From Hyalella azteca (lineage: Eukaryota > Arthropoda > Malacostraca > Amphipoda > Hyalellidae), in assembly GCF_000764305.2 (NCBI RefSeq), contig NW_025931366.1:25070-89069 (forward strand): DNA of 64,000 bases, read 5' to 3'. The notes under the pieces were generated by a model, which searched no databases, was not told the origin of the DNA, and was given only the letters and a program-made list of their open reading frames with translations. How positions within the stretch are numbered: position 1 is the stretch's first letter; every line of letters begins with the position of its first letter. Below are positions 1 to 9,409 of this stretch, one piece after another. A program made the position numbers and the translations under genes.

Positions 1-350
1 CATGGTGAGTGTTGAACCCATGGTGAGTGTTGAACCCTTGGTGAGTGTTGAACCCTTGGTGAGTGTTGAACCCATGGTGAGTGTTGAACCCATGGTGAGT
101 GTAACCCATGGTGAGTGTTGAACCCATGGTGAGTGTTGAACCCATGATAACTCTTGAACCCATGGTAACTGTTGAGCCCGTGGTAACTGTTAAACCCATG
201 GTGCCTTTTGAACCCATTGTGAACTATTGAACCCATGATTACTGTTGAACCCATTATACTGTTGAACTTATGGTAACTGTTGAACCCATGGTGCCTATTC
301 AACCCATTGTGATTGTTGAACCCATGGTAACTGTTGGACCCATTATAGAA
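1..350. repeat. Minisatellite whose unit contains a GTGAGT donor
   Basis: About eighteen copies of a 19-20 bp unit, CATGGTGAGTGTTGAACCC, nearly identical at the left edge and progressively diverged to the right (GTGAGT becomes GTAACT or GTGCCT). Each early unit carries a good 5' splice donor after ATG. By analogy with the other arrays here, this may be the intron side of a donor array belonging to an exon just left of the window. That exon is not visible, so this is inference. Confidence 0.85.
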
Positions 351-820
351 GTGGCAATAAACTGATGGTAACTTTGACTTCCATCCGACTTTAATTGACT
401 GACTAAACAAAAAATGGTGGAATAGTTATGATATATAATAAAAATATAATTTTTTCAAGCCTCCTTGTACGCGAGATGAATGCATGCACCGTTCCGTGAT
501 TCATTCAAATTAATGTTTGATCATACTATTTTCCAGTTGTTTCTTGCTCTTTGAGATGATACCGGTAACATATATTGTCCAAAATAAGTATTTTGAAAAA
601 ATTGACATGATTCAGTGTTCATTCATAACTTTATTAACTTGATTGAACTGAATTTCATGCTGCACTGCAACGAAATATTTATTACGGCTCTATATATATT
701 ATTTATAGATATAATAATAATATATTATTTTTAATAATAATGTTATTCATGTGTGTCTGTGTGAGCCTTGTGTAATATAACACATCATGATGTTCTTCAT
801 TCCCCATTCATGCTTCCTAG

Positions 821-847
821 GAAGGCAAGGGAGCCGAACCGATTGTG
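821..847 (+). CDS. metro: metro-like microexon (start of PDZ)
   Basis: A 27 nt, phase 0-0 exon between a pyrimidine-rich acceptor (TTCCTAG) and a GTGAGT donor. It encodes EGKGAEPIV, which joins directly to GATIKQDE of the next exon to give the EPIVGATIK stretch expected at the PDZ carboxylate-binding loop. It is supported by splice signals, frame and family fit; its small size makes it easy for gene finders to miss. Confidence 0.7.
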
Positions 848-3800
848 GTGAGTTATTAAATATTATTATTTGTATTAAATATTATTGACGACAAATTATA
901 ACAACATTTTATTGTATATATACTCTGACTCTATGGCCTTTTGCGTATTTGTGAAAAAAATCATTTTGCTAAAATTAGTGGGCGTGAAAGCATTCCTTGA
1001 AATTTTTCATTAAGTCACTTATTCCCGAGTCGAGTATTTGTGTTATAAATAATTTCTGTGTTATAGTGAAGGTAATGTATTTTTACACTATTTGCCTACT
1101 TTAATTCGAAATAAATCTTGCATCTCAATTCATTATTTTTAATTATAGAAATAAATTACCGTAATTATTATATTATTCTTAAATAATTATTGATATTATT
1201 TATTAAAATAAGAATATTATTATTATCTCAATCAATTATTGATATTATTTATTAAAATAATCATATTATTATTATCGATTAATAATGATAGAAATAAATA
1301 AATTATTATCATTAATCTTAATTAGTTACTAATATTATATAATATAATAATAATATTATTTATTTTTAATGATAGAACTAAATTGATATTGATACGTGTG
1401 TGTGTTACAGGGCGCGACGATCAATTATCATTAATCTTAATTAATTACTAATATTACGTATATAATATATTATTATTATTTATTTATAATGATAGAACTA
1501 TATTGATATTAATATTTCTCTGTGTTACAGGGCGCGACGATCAAGCAGGACGAGCAGACGGGCGCCATCATCATCGCCCGCATCCTGCACGGGGGCGCCG
1601 CCGACCGCTCAGGCCTCATACACGTGGGCGACGAGGTGCATGAGGTCAACGGGCACTACGTGGTGGGCAGCACACCTGCCCACGTGCTCCAGATACTGGT
1701 GAGTGGGCGGTACACGTGCTCCAGATACTGGTGAGTGGGCGGTACACGTGCTCCAGATACTGGTGAGTGGGCGGCGCACGTGCTCCAGATACTCGTGAGT
1801 GGGCGGTACACGTGCTCCAGATACTCGTGAGTGGGCGGCACACGTGCTCCAGATACTGGTGAGTGGGCGGTACACGCGCTCCAGATACTCGTGAGTGGGT
1901 GGTACACGTGCTCCAGATACTGGTGAGTGGGCGGTACACGCGCTCCAGATACTCGTGAGTGGGTGGTACACGTGCTCCAGATACTGGTGAGTGGGTGGTA
2001 CACGCGCTGCTACTTGGGCCCCGTACTGAGGTCCCAAGTGGGCGCCACACTGAGGTTCCAAGTAGATGGCTAACAAAGTACTCCTAATTTCAAATAAATA
2101 TACCGAACTGTTAGATAATTATTATACGTAATCCAGATAAATATGCCTCTTTTTGGTTAAGAATTCTTTATTCCAATAAATATGCGTAATTCCAGATGCT
2201 TATAATAAATCTCAATATGACTATACGCGATTACAAAGAATGATCGAAATTTCTTAAGACAAGTATACGTAATTCCAAATGATTCTAACAAATTTTAAGA
2301 TAAGTATACGTAATTCCCAATGATGCTAACAAATTTCAATAAAGTACCTATATGCAATTCCAAATGATTCCAACAAATTTTAAGACAAGTATACGTAATT
2401 TCTAATGATTATAGCAAATGTTAAGATAATTATATGTAAGTTCTAATGATTATAGCAAATTTTAATAAAAGTATACGTAATTCCAAATGATTCTAACAAA
2501 TTTTAAGATAAGTATACGTAATTTCTAATGATTATAACAAATGTTAAGATAATTATATGTAAGTTCTAATGATTATAGCAAATTTTTATTAAGTATACGT
2601 AATTACAGATGGAGGCAGAAGGCACGATCACCTTCAAGTTGGTGCCGGCCGGCAGTTCAGCGCACTTGCGTGAGAGCAAAGTACGCGTACGCGCTCACTT
2701 TGACTACGACCCGCGGCAAGACAAACACATCCCGTGCAAGGAGGCGGGTCTCTCCTTCAGCAGGGGCGACATCCTACACATCGTGGCTCAGGACGACCCT
2801 TACTGGCATGTTATGATGGGTGTCACTCATTATTATTAATTTGTATACTTAGCGACATCCTACACATCGTGGCCCAGGACGACCCTTACTGGCATGTTAT
2901 GATGGGTGTCGCTCATTTTTATTAATTTGTATACTTAGCGACATCCTACACATCGTGGCTCAGGACGACCCTTACTGGCATGTTATGATCTGAGGATGGG
3001 TCTTGCTTTTAATTATTAATTTGTATACTTATATTAATATCTATCGATCCTGCAGATTGCAAGGATATCTGCATAGTTACAAATTTTTATCAACCTTATC
3101 CGTTTGATTATCATTCAGTCTAATCCGTTTGATTATCACTCAGTCTAATTCGTTGGATTATCACTCGGTCTAATTCGTTGGATTATCACTCGGTCCAAGT
3201 CTATTATCAATCACTCAGTCCAAGTTTATTATCAAAGTCGAATGTCTCTGATTTTCTCAGACCTCGAGTTCCAAGCTGAACATCATTCATTCATATTTCT
3301 GGAACTTTCTGATTCACTTAATTCTAGCTATTAGTTCTCAGTCTTCAGTAACAAAGTGGCTCCGAAATTGGCGGCAAATAATACACACTTTAATAATTTA
3401 GTACATTTTCCCTGGGTAATAAAGGGTTAAATAAATTTAAAACATCGATTTAACCATATAAATCACTCTTGATTTTACATCACATACTTATTTTGGCATG
3501 TTAAGTTAGGTAAGAATGCGTTTGTGTCGAAGCGTCCTAAGGGTTTTCCTTCTTTACCTGTTACCACTTTATCAATAGGCTTTAACTTTTACATTTTTAA
3601 CTTTTTACCTCGGGTAAAAGGTTTTACCTTTTCTTTGCCTTTTTACCACAGGTAATATGTTTTTAATTTTTAACTTTTACCACAGTTAAGACGTTTTACA
3701 TTTTTAATTTTTTATCACAGGTGAAAGGTTTTACCTTCTTAACTTTTTCCGCAAGTTAAAGATTTTAACTTTTCGCCTATCACCACAGGTAAAAGGTTTA

Positions 3801-6800
3801 AACTTTAACCTTATCACCACAGGTAAAAGGTTTAAACTTTTTCACCAATCAGCACAGGTAAAAGGTTTAAACTTTAACCTTATCAACACAGGTAAAAGGT
3901 TTAAACTTTTTCACCTATCAGCACAGGTAAAAGGTTTAAACTTTAACCTTATCAACACAGGTAAAAGGTTTAAATTTTAACCTTATTACCACATGTAAAA
4001 GGTTTAAAATTTTACCTTATCACCACATGTAAAAGGTTTAAAATTTTACCTAATCACCACATGTAAAAGGTTTAAAATTTTACCTTATCACCACATGTAA
4101 AAGGTTTAAAATTTTACCTATCACCACATGTAAAAGGTTTAAACTTTTTCACCTATCAGCTCAGGTAAAAGTTTTACTATCACCACATGTAAAAGGTTTA
4201 AACTTTAACCTTATCACCACAGGTAAAAGGTTTAAACTTTTTCACTTATCAGTTCAGGTAAAAGGTTTAAACTTTAACCTTATCTAAGTTTCCCCGGCAG
4301 GTGGCAAGCTCGACGTGAGGGCGACAGGTCCATGAGGGCGGGCCTGATCCCCTCGCGCCAGCTGCAGGAGCGGCGCATCGCTGCGTCCAGAGGTGCTGAT
4401 AATGCGCACTATAATTATTTATACTCAAATGTTATTTTATTAATTATTACTTATTACTAATTTATTACTATTACTACTACTTCTTTCTATTATTAATTAT
4501 TATTATTACAAATATTATTACTTAGACTTTATATTATATTACCCGTACTTAGCCATTTCTATTGTTTCGTGTGTCAATATTACTAGACATTAACTTCTCT
4601 TAATGGAAGATATTTCTATTGTTTCATGTGTCAATATTATTAGACTTTAACTTCTCTTAATGGGAGCCATTTCTACTGTTTCTTGTTGTGTTGCTCGTGT
4701 AAACATTCGCATGCTCCTTATCAACTTAAACTTTCATCTGTCTTGCTTGACGCTATTTCTATATTTTTCTAATAAGATTAGCCATGTAGGCATGCGCTTG
4801 TTTGTAAAACATGTCAATATTACTGAAATTCGACCAATTCTACATGACATTGTTTCAAATTTTTCGTTTATTTCTATCCATGGTTTTTATTCAAAGTTTT
4901 ACATTTAATGAAAAGAATGCATTTACTTTTGGTATCGGTAGCCTTAGTCGTTAGTTTATATATTCCGGCTTCAACAAAAACGATTTGTCCGCATTCCGGT
5001 TTCTTATTGAATTTCACTAGGACGATGGTGCGTGATTTTTATTAGGGAAATAATTGAATTACTTTTTGTTTCGTAAATCGAGGCCCATGAAATATATCCC
5101 GTTATAATTAATTGACCTAGGTTGATGACTTGATTGCACTTAATTACTCTTTCAGTATAATAGACTGAAATTCTTCAGTATCATTCAATACTTATTTTAT
5201 TACTCAAGTGCTGAGAGGGTAATTAGGGATGCATTCAGTATCTATTTGAGATTAGGTTAGGTTCTTAAAATATTTAAAAATGTAAATAAGTACAACTAAA
5301 CTGAACCAAGACAATGCTTAAGTTGAATATCTTGTGTACAGCGGAGGCGAAGAATAAAGCCAAAGCCAAAAGTCCGGCGAGCTGTGCACCAGCGAGCGCC
5401 CCTAAAGTTAAGATGATTCACTACGACGCTGCAGAGAGTGAAGACTTCGACAGGGAGGAGGTAAGCCTGGTATTTCGAGCTGGGCAGCGCTACTTTGAAA
5501 TGTAGCGGCCGCTACCGCTACATGCTCTAAATGTAGCGGGCGCTACCGCTACAATTGCTTAAATGTAGCGCCGCTGCCGCTACTGAAAATGTAGCGGCCG
5601 CTACATGTAGCGCGCTACTGCCCACCTCTGCTGATATTATATGTCAATTAACCTTTATATTTGTTGAACTACTGTTTACTACTGTACACGTATTTATAAT
5701 GTGTTGATGAACTTTTCATTTGAGGAAGTATTTAAGGTGTGTTCGTTATGTGTCAAATAACTGAAAAATCACCGTTTTATTTTATTTGTTATTATTATTC
5801 TTATTTTTTCGTTCAAATTCTTAGGTTACGTCAACTTTCTGTTCAAAATGCTCAGTAAGTTTACGGAATGGCTGCTGTCAGTGACACTTGAGTTGCCGCG
5901 CTTTAAATATAAATTAATTTTTAAGAACTTGATCGGATAAGAATTGTGGCATTACTGTGGCTACTGGCGTCTCGTTGACGGTAGTGTGGATGTTCTAAAC
6001 TTGAAGAAATAAACAACGCTTACCTAGCCGAAATTAACAAAGTGAATTGTTGACATGGGTTATGGAGAGGATGGATTGTAGATAAGACTTATTTCTTGCT
6101 CGGTACAGATATCGTCCTGGACTGACTGGGGAGCATTGAAAGCGTTAAATAGAATCGAACTCTCACTTAACTTTCGGCGGTTACAGTTCAGAGTACCAAG
6201 ATTGGAGCAGAGAAGTGCGGGTTTGATCCCAGCTCTGTGTGACAGTTTCTGGTCAAAATCGGCGAGGAGGCCGGGCGGTTAAGCACAGCAGAATTGTAGC
6301 AGTGAGTTGCGCGTTCGAGACCACAAAATGATGTGAATGTTCTGCGATGTTAAGAATCGGCGACAGGCCTACGGCCTACTAAACGCTGAAGCCGCTATTA
6401 TTATTATTAATGGATTTACAACGAATCGCTAGTGTTCCATATAAAAAATTATCCTGAATACTACTTAAAATTCAATTCTCTTGAGGTGGCGACGTACGAG
6501 GAGGTAGCCCGTCTGTACCCCCGGCCCGGTCTGCCGCGGCCCGTCGTGCTGATCGGTCCTCCTGGCGTCGGACGGAACGAACTCAAGCGACGGCTCGTGG
6601 CCCTCGACCCAGAGAAATTCAGATCACCCGTGCCAAGTGAGTAATATTATCATCACCTGCTATCATTATCAGCAGTAGTTAGTCATCATTGTCAACACTC
6701 ATCAGTAGTGATGAGGTGCCTTTTGAACAATTCCTGTTCTCATCATGAGTGATGAGATGAAGTTAAATTGACGAGTTGAATGCCTGGATAATGAGTTGAA

Positions 6801-9409
6801 ACTTGCCTTGTTGAATGCCTAAAAAAATTGAGTTGAAACTTGCCTGGAGTTGATGAATTGAGCCACATTGTATCAAGAATGCGGCTCATCCAACCGCTTC
6901 AACAATGACCGTAATAATTTTTTGCCGAATCTAATTTCCTCTCGAAATTAATCGTCCAGTGAACCTTGTACATCAAGGTTCGTTCCAAGTATCATTGGAA
7001 CCAAGTCTTCAGTTAAAGTGATTTGAACCTTTGGCATCTGCCTTATCAACGCCTCCTTCGAAAATTTTGTTAAAAGTTATTAATGTGAAAATTTCGTTTG
7101 TATTTACATGACAGGCTGCTATTACGCCATTTGTACTTAGTGAATATAAATAGGTATTTGTAACTCATATCGCTTTTTAGCCCATTTTCTCATTTATGGA
7201 AAAAAGGCGCTATTGTGCTCGCCATGTCTGTCCGTCCGTCTGTCTGTCCGTCTGTCAGTCACTTCAAGTTTTCGTTGACGAGAAAATGCGCTCTCTGTCA
7301 CTCACTGCAGTGAGTACTGCGGTAAATTTTTTCTAAAATTTCCTTTGTATTTACATGACAGGCTGATATTGAGACACAAGCACCTAGTGAATATAAATAG
7401 TTGTACCTCATAACTTTTATTAATAACAATAAGGTAAACTGATCATATATTGGTTCAATTTGGTTGTCCCAGTGACGTCCAGACCCCGCGTCCCTAATGA
7501 CATATTCGTTGTGCCAGTGACGTCTAGACCCCGCGTCCCTAATGATATATTCGTTGTCCCAGTGACGTCTAGACCCCGCGTCCCTAATGATATATTCGTT
7601 GTCCCAGTGACGTCTAGACCCCGCGTCCCTAATGACATATTCGTTGTCCCAGTGACGTCTAGACCCCCGCGTGCCGGCGAAGTTAATGGCCGGGACTACC
7701 AGTTCGTGACCCGGGAGAAGCTCAACGAACTCGCCGAAGTCGGTCAATTGGTGGAGCACGGCGAGTACAAGGGGCACATGTACGGTACTCCCCTCGAGGA
7801 TATCAAGACTCTCATGAACGCAGGATATGTGGTTGTGGTCAACCCGCATTACCAGGTGAGCGTATTTTGTTTATAAAAAGCTCGATGATACATAATAAGT
7901 GATGTTATTGTTCCTTCTCTGCCTGTAAACTTGCTCCATATAATGATCTATTATATTTGAGAATCCCGTATGTTAAACTCATTTTCAAAATATTTCTCAT
8001 ATACAATTCAATTTCTACCCTATTTTATTTCCCTGTTATCCCGAATTCCCCCAATCCCGTATTTTTCTCCAATCCCTTTTCCCCTAATCCTTATTTCCTC
8101 CCTCAAGATACATCAGAATGATTATCATTTTCATACAAATCATAATCTAATGAACGGAAATAACGTACATGTGCATTGTTGCTAGCCAAACTATAGAGAC
8201 AAATAAGTCCTTCATTCTTCAATTTCCCTATGAAGTGACCCGTTCAATTCGTGCAAATTGTGACTCATTTATGAAATTTATCATTAATAAATTTGTCCAT
8301 AGCAATTCTACAGTTCGTTACTCATAAACTCGGGCAACTTACTAAAATAATTTTGTTCGTTGCAATTCGGTAGTAATTAATATTCGCAGCATCATTGATG
8401 TTATTCGTTGTTGTGTACAGGCATTGAAATACTTGAGGTGCGCTGAGCTGAAGCCGTACGTGATATTCATCGAACCGCCGCCCCTGGCGCTGCTGAAGGA
8501 GAGCCGCGCTGCTGCCCAAGCCAAGTCTACCTTCGACGCTGACACTGACAGACCTTTTACTGTGAGCCTTCTTCTGAAATTATATAAGTGTTAATAATGC
8601 TGACACTGACTGACCTTTTACTGTGAGCCTTCTTCTGAAATTATATAAGTGTTAATAATGCTGACACTGACTGACCTTTTACTGTGAGCCTTATGCTGAA
8701 CTTGTATAATATATTAATAATGCTGACCCTGACAGACCTTTTACTGCGAGCCTTCTTCTGAACTTATATAATATAATTTTTACAGACAAATCTTTTATGC
8801 TCGTTTCTCACGATTTACTTTTACAATCAAGGACTCGGTTGGAGATTTCCTTTATCTTCAACAAAATATTCTGTGAGATTCCGTTTATTTTTATTTGTTC
8901 GTGTATAATTTTTGGGCAGGTTTATAAATGTTTGCATGAGATATACTCTAATTGAGATTAGTCGATGAAGGGGTTTTTTCATTCCAATGCCGGATAACGT
9001 TTAGCTTGATTTTCGTTATTATTCTACATTAAAGTTAAATTCTGCCATTGAACATCTAATTATTTTTAGAGCAATTCTTATCAAGTCATGATTTATTTGC
9101 ACCCTGATCTGGTAACAAGTAAAATATTCTCATAATCGTTGACGCTATCATATATCTCAACTTAGAAAAAGTCGCCAGGCTCATCTCATCTTTCTCTTAC
9201 ATAATATAAAATAATTGTAAACATTTTGGCAGGAGGAGGAACTAAAGAAGATGTTGAAGTCTGCTCAGCGGATTCGGTATCACTATAGTCACTGTTTCGA
9301 CGAGGTCATCGTCAACGACGTTTTGAGCTCGGCCTTCACGCGCCTCATGGATGCCATACAGAGACTTGAGAGCGAGCCCTTGTGGGTGTCTGCGTCTTGG
9401 GTACAGTGA
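821..9409 (+). CDS. metro: MPP3/MPP7-type MAGUK scaffold (metro-like), 5' end outside window
   Basis: Membrane-associated guanylate kinase scaffold that organises junction, polarity or synaptic complexes at the inner face of the plasma membrane. Nine exons join in frame: 821-847, 1531-1698, 2609-2805, 4301-4392, 5342-5460, 6486-6636, 7653-7855, 8421-8561, 9233-9409 (1275 nt, 424 residues plus stop). Domains: PDZ (about residues 6-79, with [15 protein letters not shown]), SH3 (88-155, with [15 protein letters not shown] and WWQARRE), a basic linker, and a GUK domain (215-424) with the P-loop-like [14 protein letters not shown] and a typical SWVQ C-terminus. The PDZ core and the block [16 protein letters not shown] place it with MPP3/4/7 rather than MPP1/2/5/6. 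The L27 domains usual in this family must lie left of the window. The MAGUK GUK domain normally binds phosphoproteins rather than acting as an enzyme. At least five exon edges are tandemly duplicated, and one intron uses a GC donor. Confidence 0.9.
1403..1545 (+). repeat. Tandem duplication across the PDZ exon acceptor
   Basis: The block GTGTTACAGGGCGCGACGAT occurs at about 1402-1421 and again at 1522-1541, 120 bp apart. AT-rich sequence lies between, itself repeated around both copies. The upstream copy keeps an AG acceptor and the first exon bases, then runs into intron sequence; only the downstream copy continues into the PDZ exon. Confidence 0.85.
1531..1698 (+). CDS. metro: metro-like PDZ exon
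   Basis: 56 codons, phase 0-0, encoding the PDZ core ([31 protein letters not shown], ending HVLQIL). The acceptor is GTGTTACAG and the donor GTGAGT. Both edges are duplicated: the acceptor plus the first 14 exon bases occurs about 120 bp upstream (near 1411), and the donor edge is repeated about ten times downstream (1681-2010). The exon is far more GC-rich than its flanks. Confidence 0.92.
1681..2010 (+). repeat. Array of about ten copies of the PDZ exon donor edge
   Basis: A unit of about 32 bp consisting of the last 18 exon bases (CACGTGCTCCAGATACTG) plus the first 14 intron bases (GTGAGTGGGCGGTA) is repeated about ten times with scattered substitutions (ACTGGT/ACTCGT, CACGTG/CACGCG, GGGCGG/GGGTGG). 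Every copy keeps a GTGAGT donor. The unit is not a multiple of three, and read-through from the true exon meets a stop within the second copy, so downstream donors would give frameshifted or truncated products. Confidence 0.93.
2090..2600 (+). repeat. Intronic tandem array ending at the SH3 exon acceptor
   Basis: About ten degenerate copies of a 40-60 bp unit containing AGTATACGTAATTCCAAATG and AACAAATTTTAAGATA. The real acceptor at 2601-2608 (ACGTAATTACAG) is the last variant of the same motif, so the array looks like repeated duplication of the acceptor region in which only the final copy kept AG. Confidence 0.8.
2609..2805 (+). CDS. metro: metro-like end of PDZ and first part of SH3
   Basis: 197 nt. 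It begins [14 protein letters not shown] (last PDZ strand) and continues with [20 protein letters not shown] and [20 protein letters not shown] of the SH3 domain. It ends after TACTG and leaves phase 2. The only junction that restores the family sequence (DDPYW joined to WQARRE) uses a GC donor, GCATGT, at 2806. The nearby GT at 2810 would lead to an immediate stop in the next exon. Confidence 0.88.
2767..2990 (+). repeat. Three copies of the SH3 exon donor edge, 86 bp period
   Basis: The last 39 exon bases plus the GC donor and intron head are repeated at 2767, 2853 and 2939. Copies 2 and 3 are preceded by ACTTAG, an AG that could mimic an acceptor, so each extra copy looks like a small pseudo-exon bounded by AG and the GC donor. 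Sequence between copies is nearly identical (GTTATGATGGGTGTC), implying recent duplication. Confidence 0.9.
3540..4285 (+). repeat. Intronic minisatellite with CACAGGTAAAAGG core
   Basis: About 15-20 copies of a 33-36 bp unit (CACCACAGGTAAAAGGTTTA then AACTTTAACCTTAT). Each unit contains CAG/GTAAAA, a juxtaposed AG and GT that resembles a zero-length exon junction. The array stops 15-20 bp before the acceptor at 4300. It contains no recognisable coding sequence. Confidence 0.85.
4301..4392 (+). CDS. metro: metro-like end of SH3
   Basis: 92 nt, entering with one base to complete the second Trp codon. It encodes [20 protein letters not shown] then [10 protein letters not shown], the last SH3 strand. 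The acceptor is CCCCGGCAG. The donor GTGCTG after AGAG is weak, but it is the junction that keeps frame with the next exon. Confidence 0.85.
5342..5460 (+). CDS. metro: metro-like linker (HOOK region) exon
   Basis: 119 nt encoding a Lys/Ala-rich linker ([20 protein letters not shown]) followed by [19 protein letters not shown], the conserved lead-in to the MAGUK GUK domain. Acceptor GTACAG, donor GTAAGC. The basic linker corresponds to the HOOK segment that modulates SH3-GUK contact in this family. Confidence 0.85.
5490..5625. repeat. Cluster of GC-rich palindromes (GTAGCGGCCGCTAC)
   Basis: Four to five copies of a self-complementary motif related to GTAGCGGCCGCTACCGCTAC, starting about 45 bp inside an intron. 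Each copy can fold on itself or pair with its neighbours. This GC-rich patch is out of character with the surrounding AT-rich intron. It contains NotI-type octamers but no vector sequence. Confidence 0.75.
6261..6410 (+). mobile_element. tRNA-derived SINE with LINE-like 3' tail
   Basis: The head resembles a Ser/Leu-type tRNA: A-box-like GGCCGGGCGGTTAAGC at about 6269 and B-box-like GCGTTCGAGACC at 6311, about 35 bp apart. The 3' part (AAGAATCGGCGACAGGCCTA) matches the 3' end of the LINE at 34436-35012, and the element ends in (TTA)n. A second B-box-like motif (GGGTTTGATCCC) lies just upstream near 6220 and may be part of a dimeric head. Confidence 0.6.
6486..6636 (+). CDS. metro: metro-like start of GUK domain
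   Basis: 151 nt. It encodes [19 protein letters not shown], then [20 protein letters not shown], then [11 protein letters not shown]. The GPPGVGR loop is the counterpart of the guanylate kinase P-loop. It ends in phase 1 (one base) before GTGAGT. Confidence 0.9.
7080..7420. repeat. Dispersed repeat with (TCTG/TCCG) tract, partly duplicated
   Basis: Two copies of a block containing TTTGTATTTACATGACAGGC and AGTGAATATAAATAG (about 7096-7160 and 7348-7405) flank a GTCTGTCCGTCCGTCTGTCT microsatellite. There is no coding potential on either strand. It looks like an interspersed repeat, family unknown. Confidence 0.5.
7460..7690 (+). repeat. Five copies of the GUK exon acceptor edge, 45 bp period
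   Basis: The motif GTCCCAG/TGACGTCTAGACCC (acceptor plus first exon bases) occurs at about 7472, 7518, 7563, 7608 and 7653. The first four copies continue with CGCGTCCCTAATGATATATT. The fifth continues into the GUK exon. All five keep AG, so there are five candidate acceptors in 180 bp. The repeat happens to stay open in one frame, which makes a longer spurious reading frame. Confidence 0.93.
7653..7855 (+). CDS. metro: metro-like central GUK exon
   Basis: 203 nt (2 + 67 codons). With the previous exon it reads [20 protein letters not shown], then the conserved [11 protein letters not shown] and [11 protein letters not shown]. Hypothetical extension into the acceptor repeats is rejected because family alignment begins exactly at the fifth acceptor. 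Donor GTGAGC. Confidence 0.92.
8421..8561 (+). CDS. metro: metro-like GUK exon
   Basis: 47 codons, phase 0-0, encoding [20 protein letters not shown] through DADTDRPFT. The PYVIFIEPP strand is typical of MPP3/7-class GUK domains. Acceptor TTGTGTACAG, donor GTGAGC. Confidence 0.92.
8538..8765 (+). repeat. Four copies of a GUK exon donor edge, about 61 bp period
   Basis: The unit has exon tail GCTGACACTGACAGACCTTT TACT, donor GTGAGC and intron head CTTCTTCTGAAATTATATAA; the units start near 8538, 8599, 8660 and 8720. The first is the functional exon end. Later copies carry ACTGACTGACC and, in the fourth, a mutated donor (GCGAGC). Read-through meets TAA in the first unit. Confidence 0.92.
9233..9409 (+). 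CDS. metro: metro-like last coding exon
   Basis: 59 codons including the TGA stop. It encodes [40 protein letters not shown] and a C-terminus [12 protein letters not shown]. The LWV.SWV ending is diagnostic of MAGUK GUK domains. Acceptor TTTTGGCAG. Confidence 0.93.
   Translation, partial: EEELKKMLKSAQRIRYHYSHCFDEVIVNDVLSSAFTRLMDAIQRLESEPLWVSASWVQ

Noticed and set aside
1..350. CRISPR-like array
   Set aside because: Direct tandem repeats without spacers, in a eukaryotic genome.
1609..2076. Minus-strand frames of 115-155 residues with repeated [17 protein letters not shown] blocks
   Set aside because: They are the complement of the donor-edge array of the PDZ exon and have no independent support.
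5500..5600. Cloning vector sequence because of NotI-type octamers
   Set aside because: The octamers are part of a repeated palindrome embedded in intron sequence, with no polylinker or vector backbone nearby.
6261..6330. Functional tRNA gene
   Set aside because: A- and B-box-like motifs are present but the cloverleaf is not complete and a LINE-like tail follows; a SINE fits better.
7298..7849. Minus-strand frame with repeated [13 protein letters not shown] blocks
   Set aside because: Shadow of the 45 bp acceptor array and GUK exon on the other strand.
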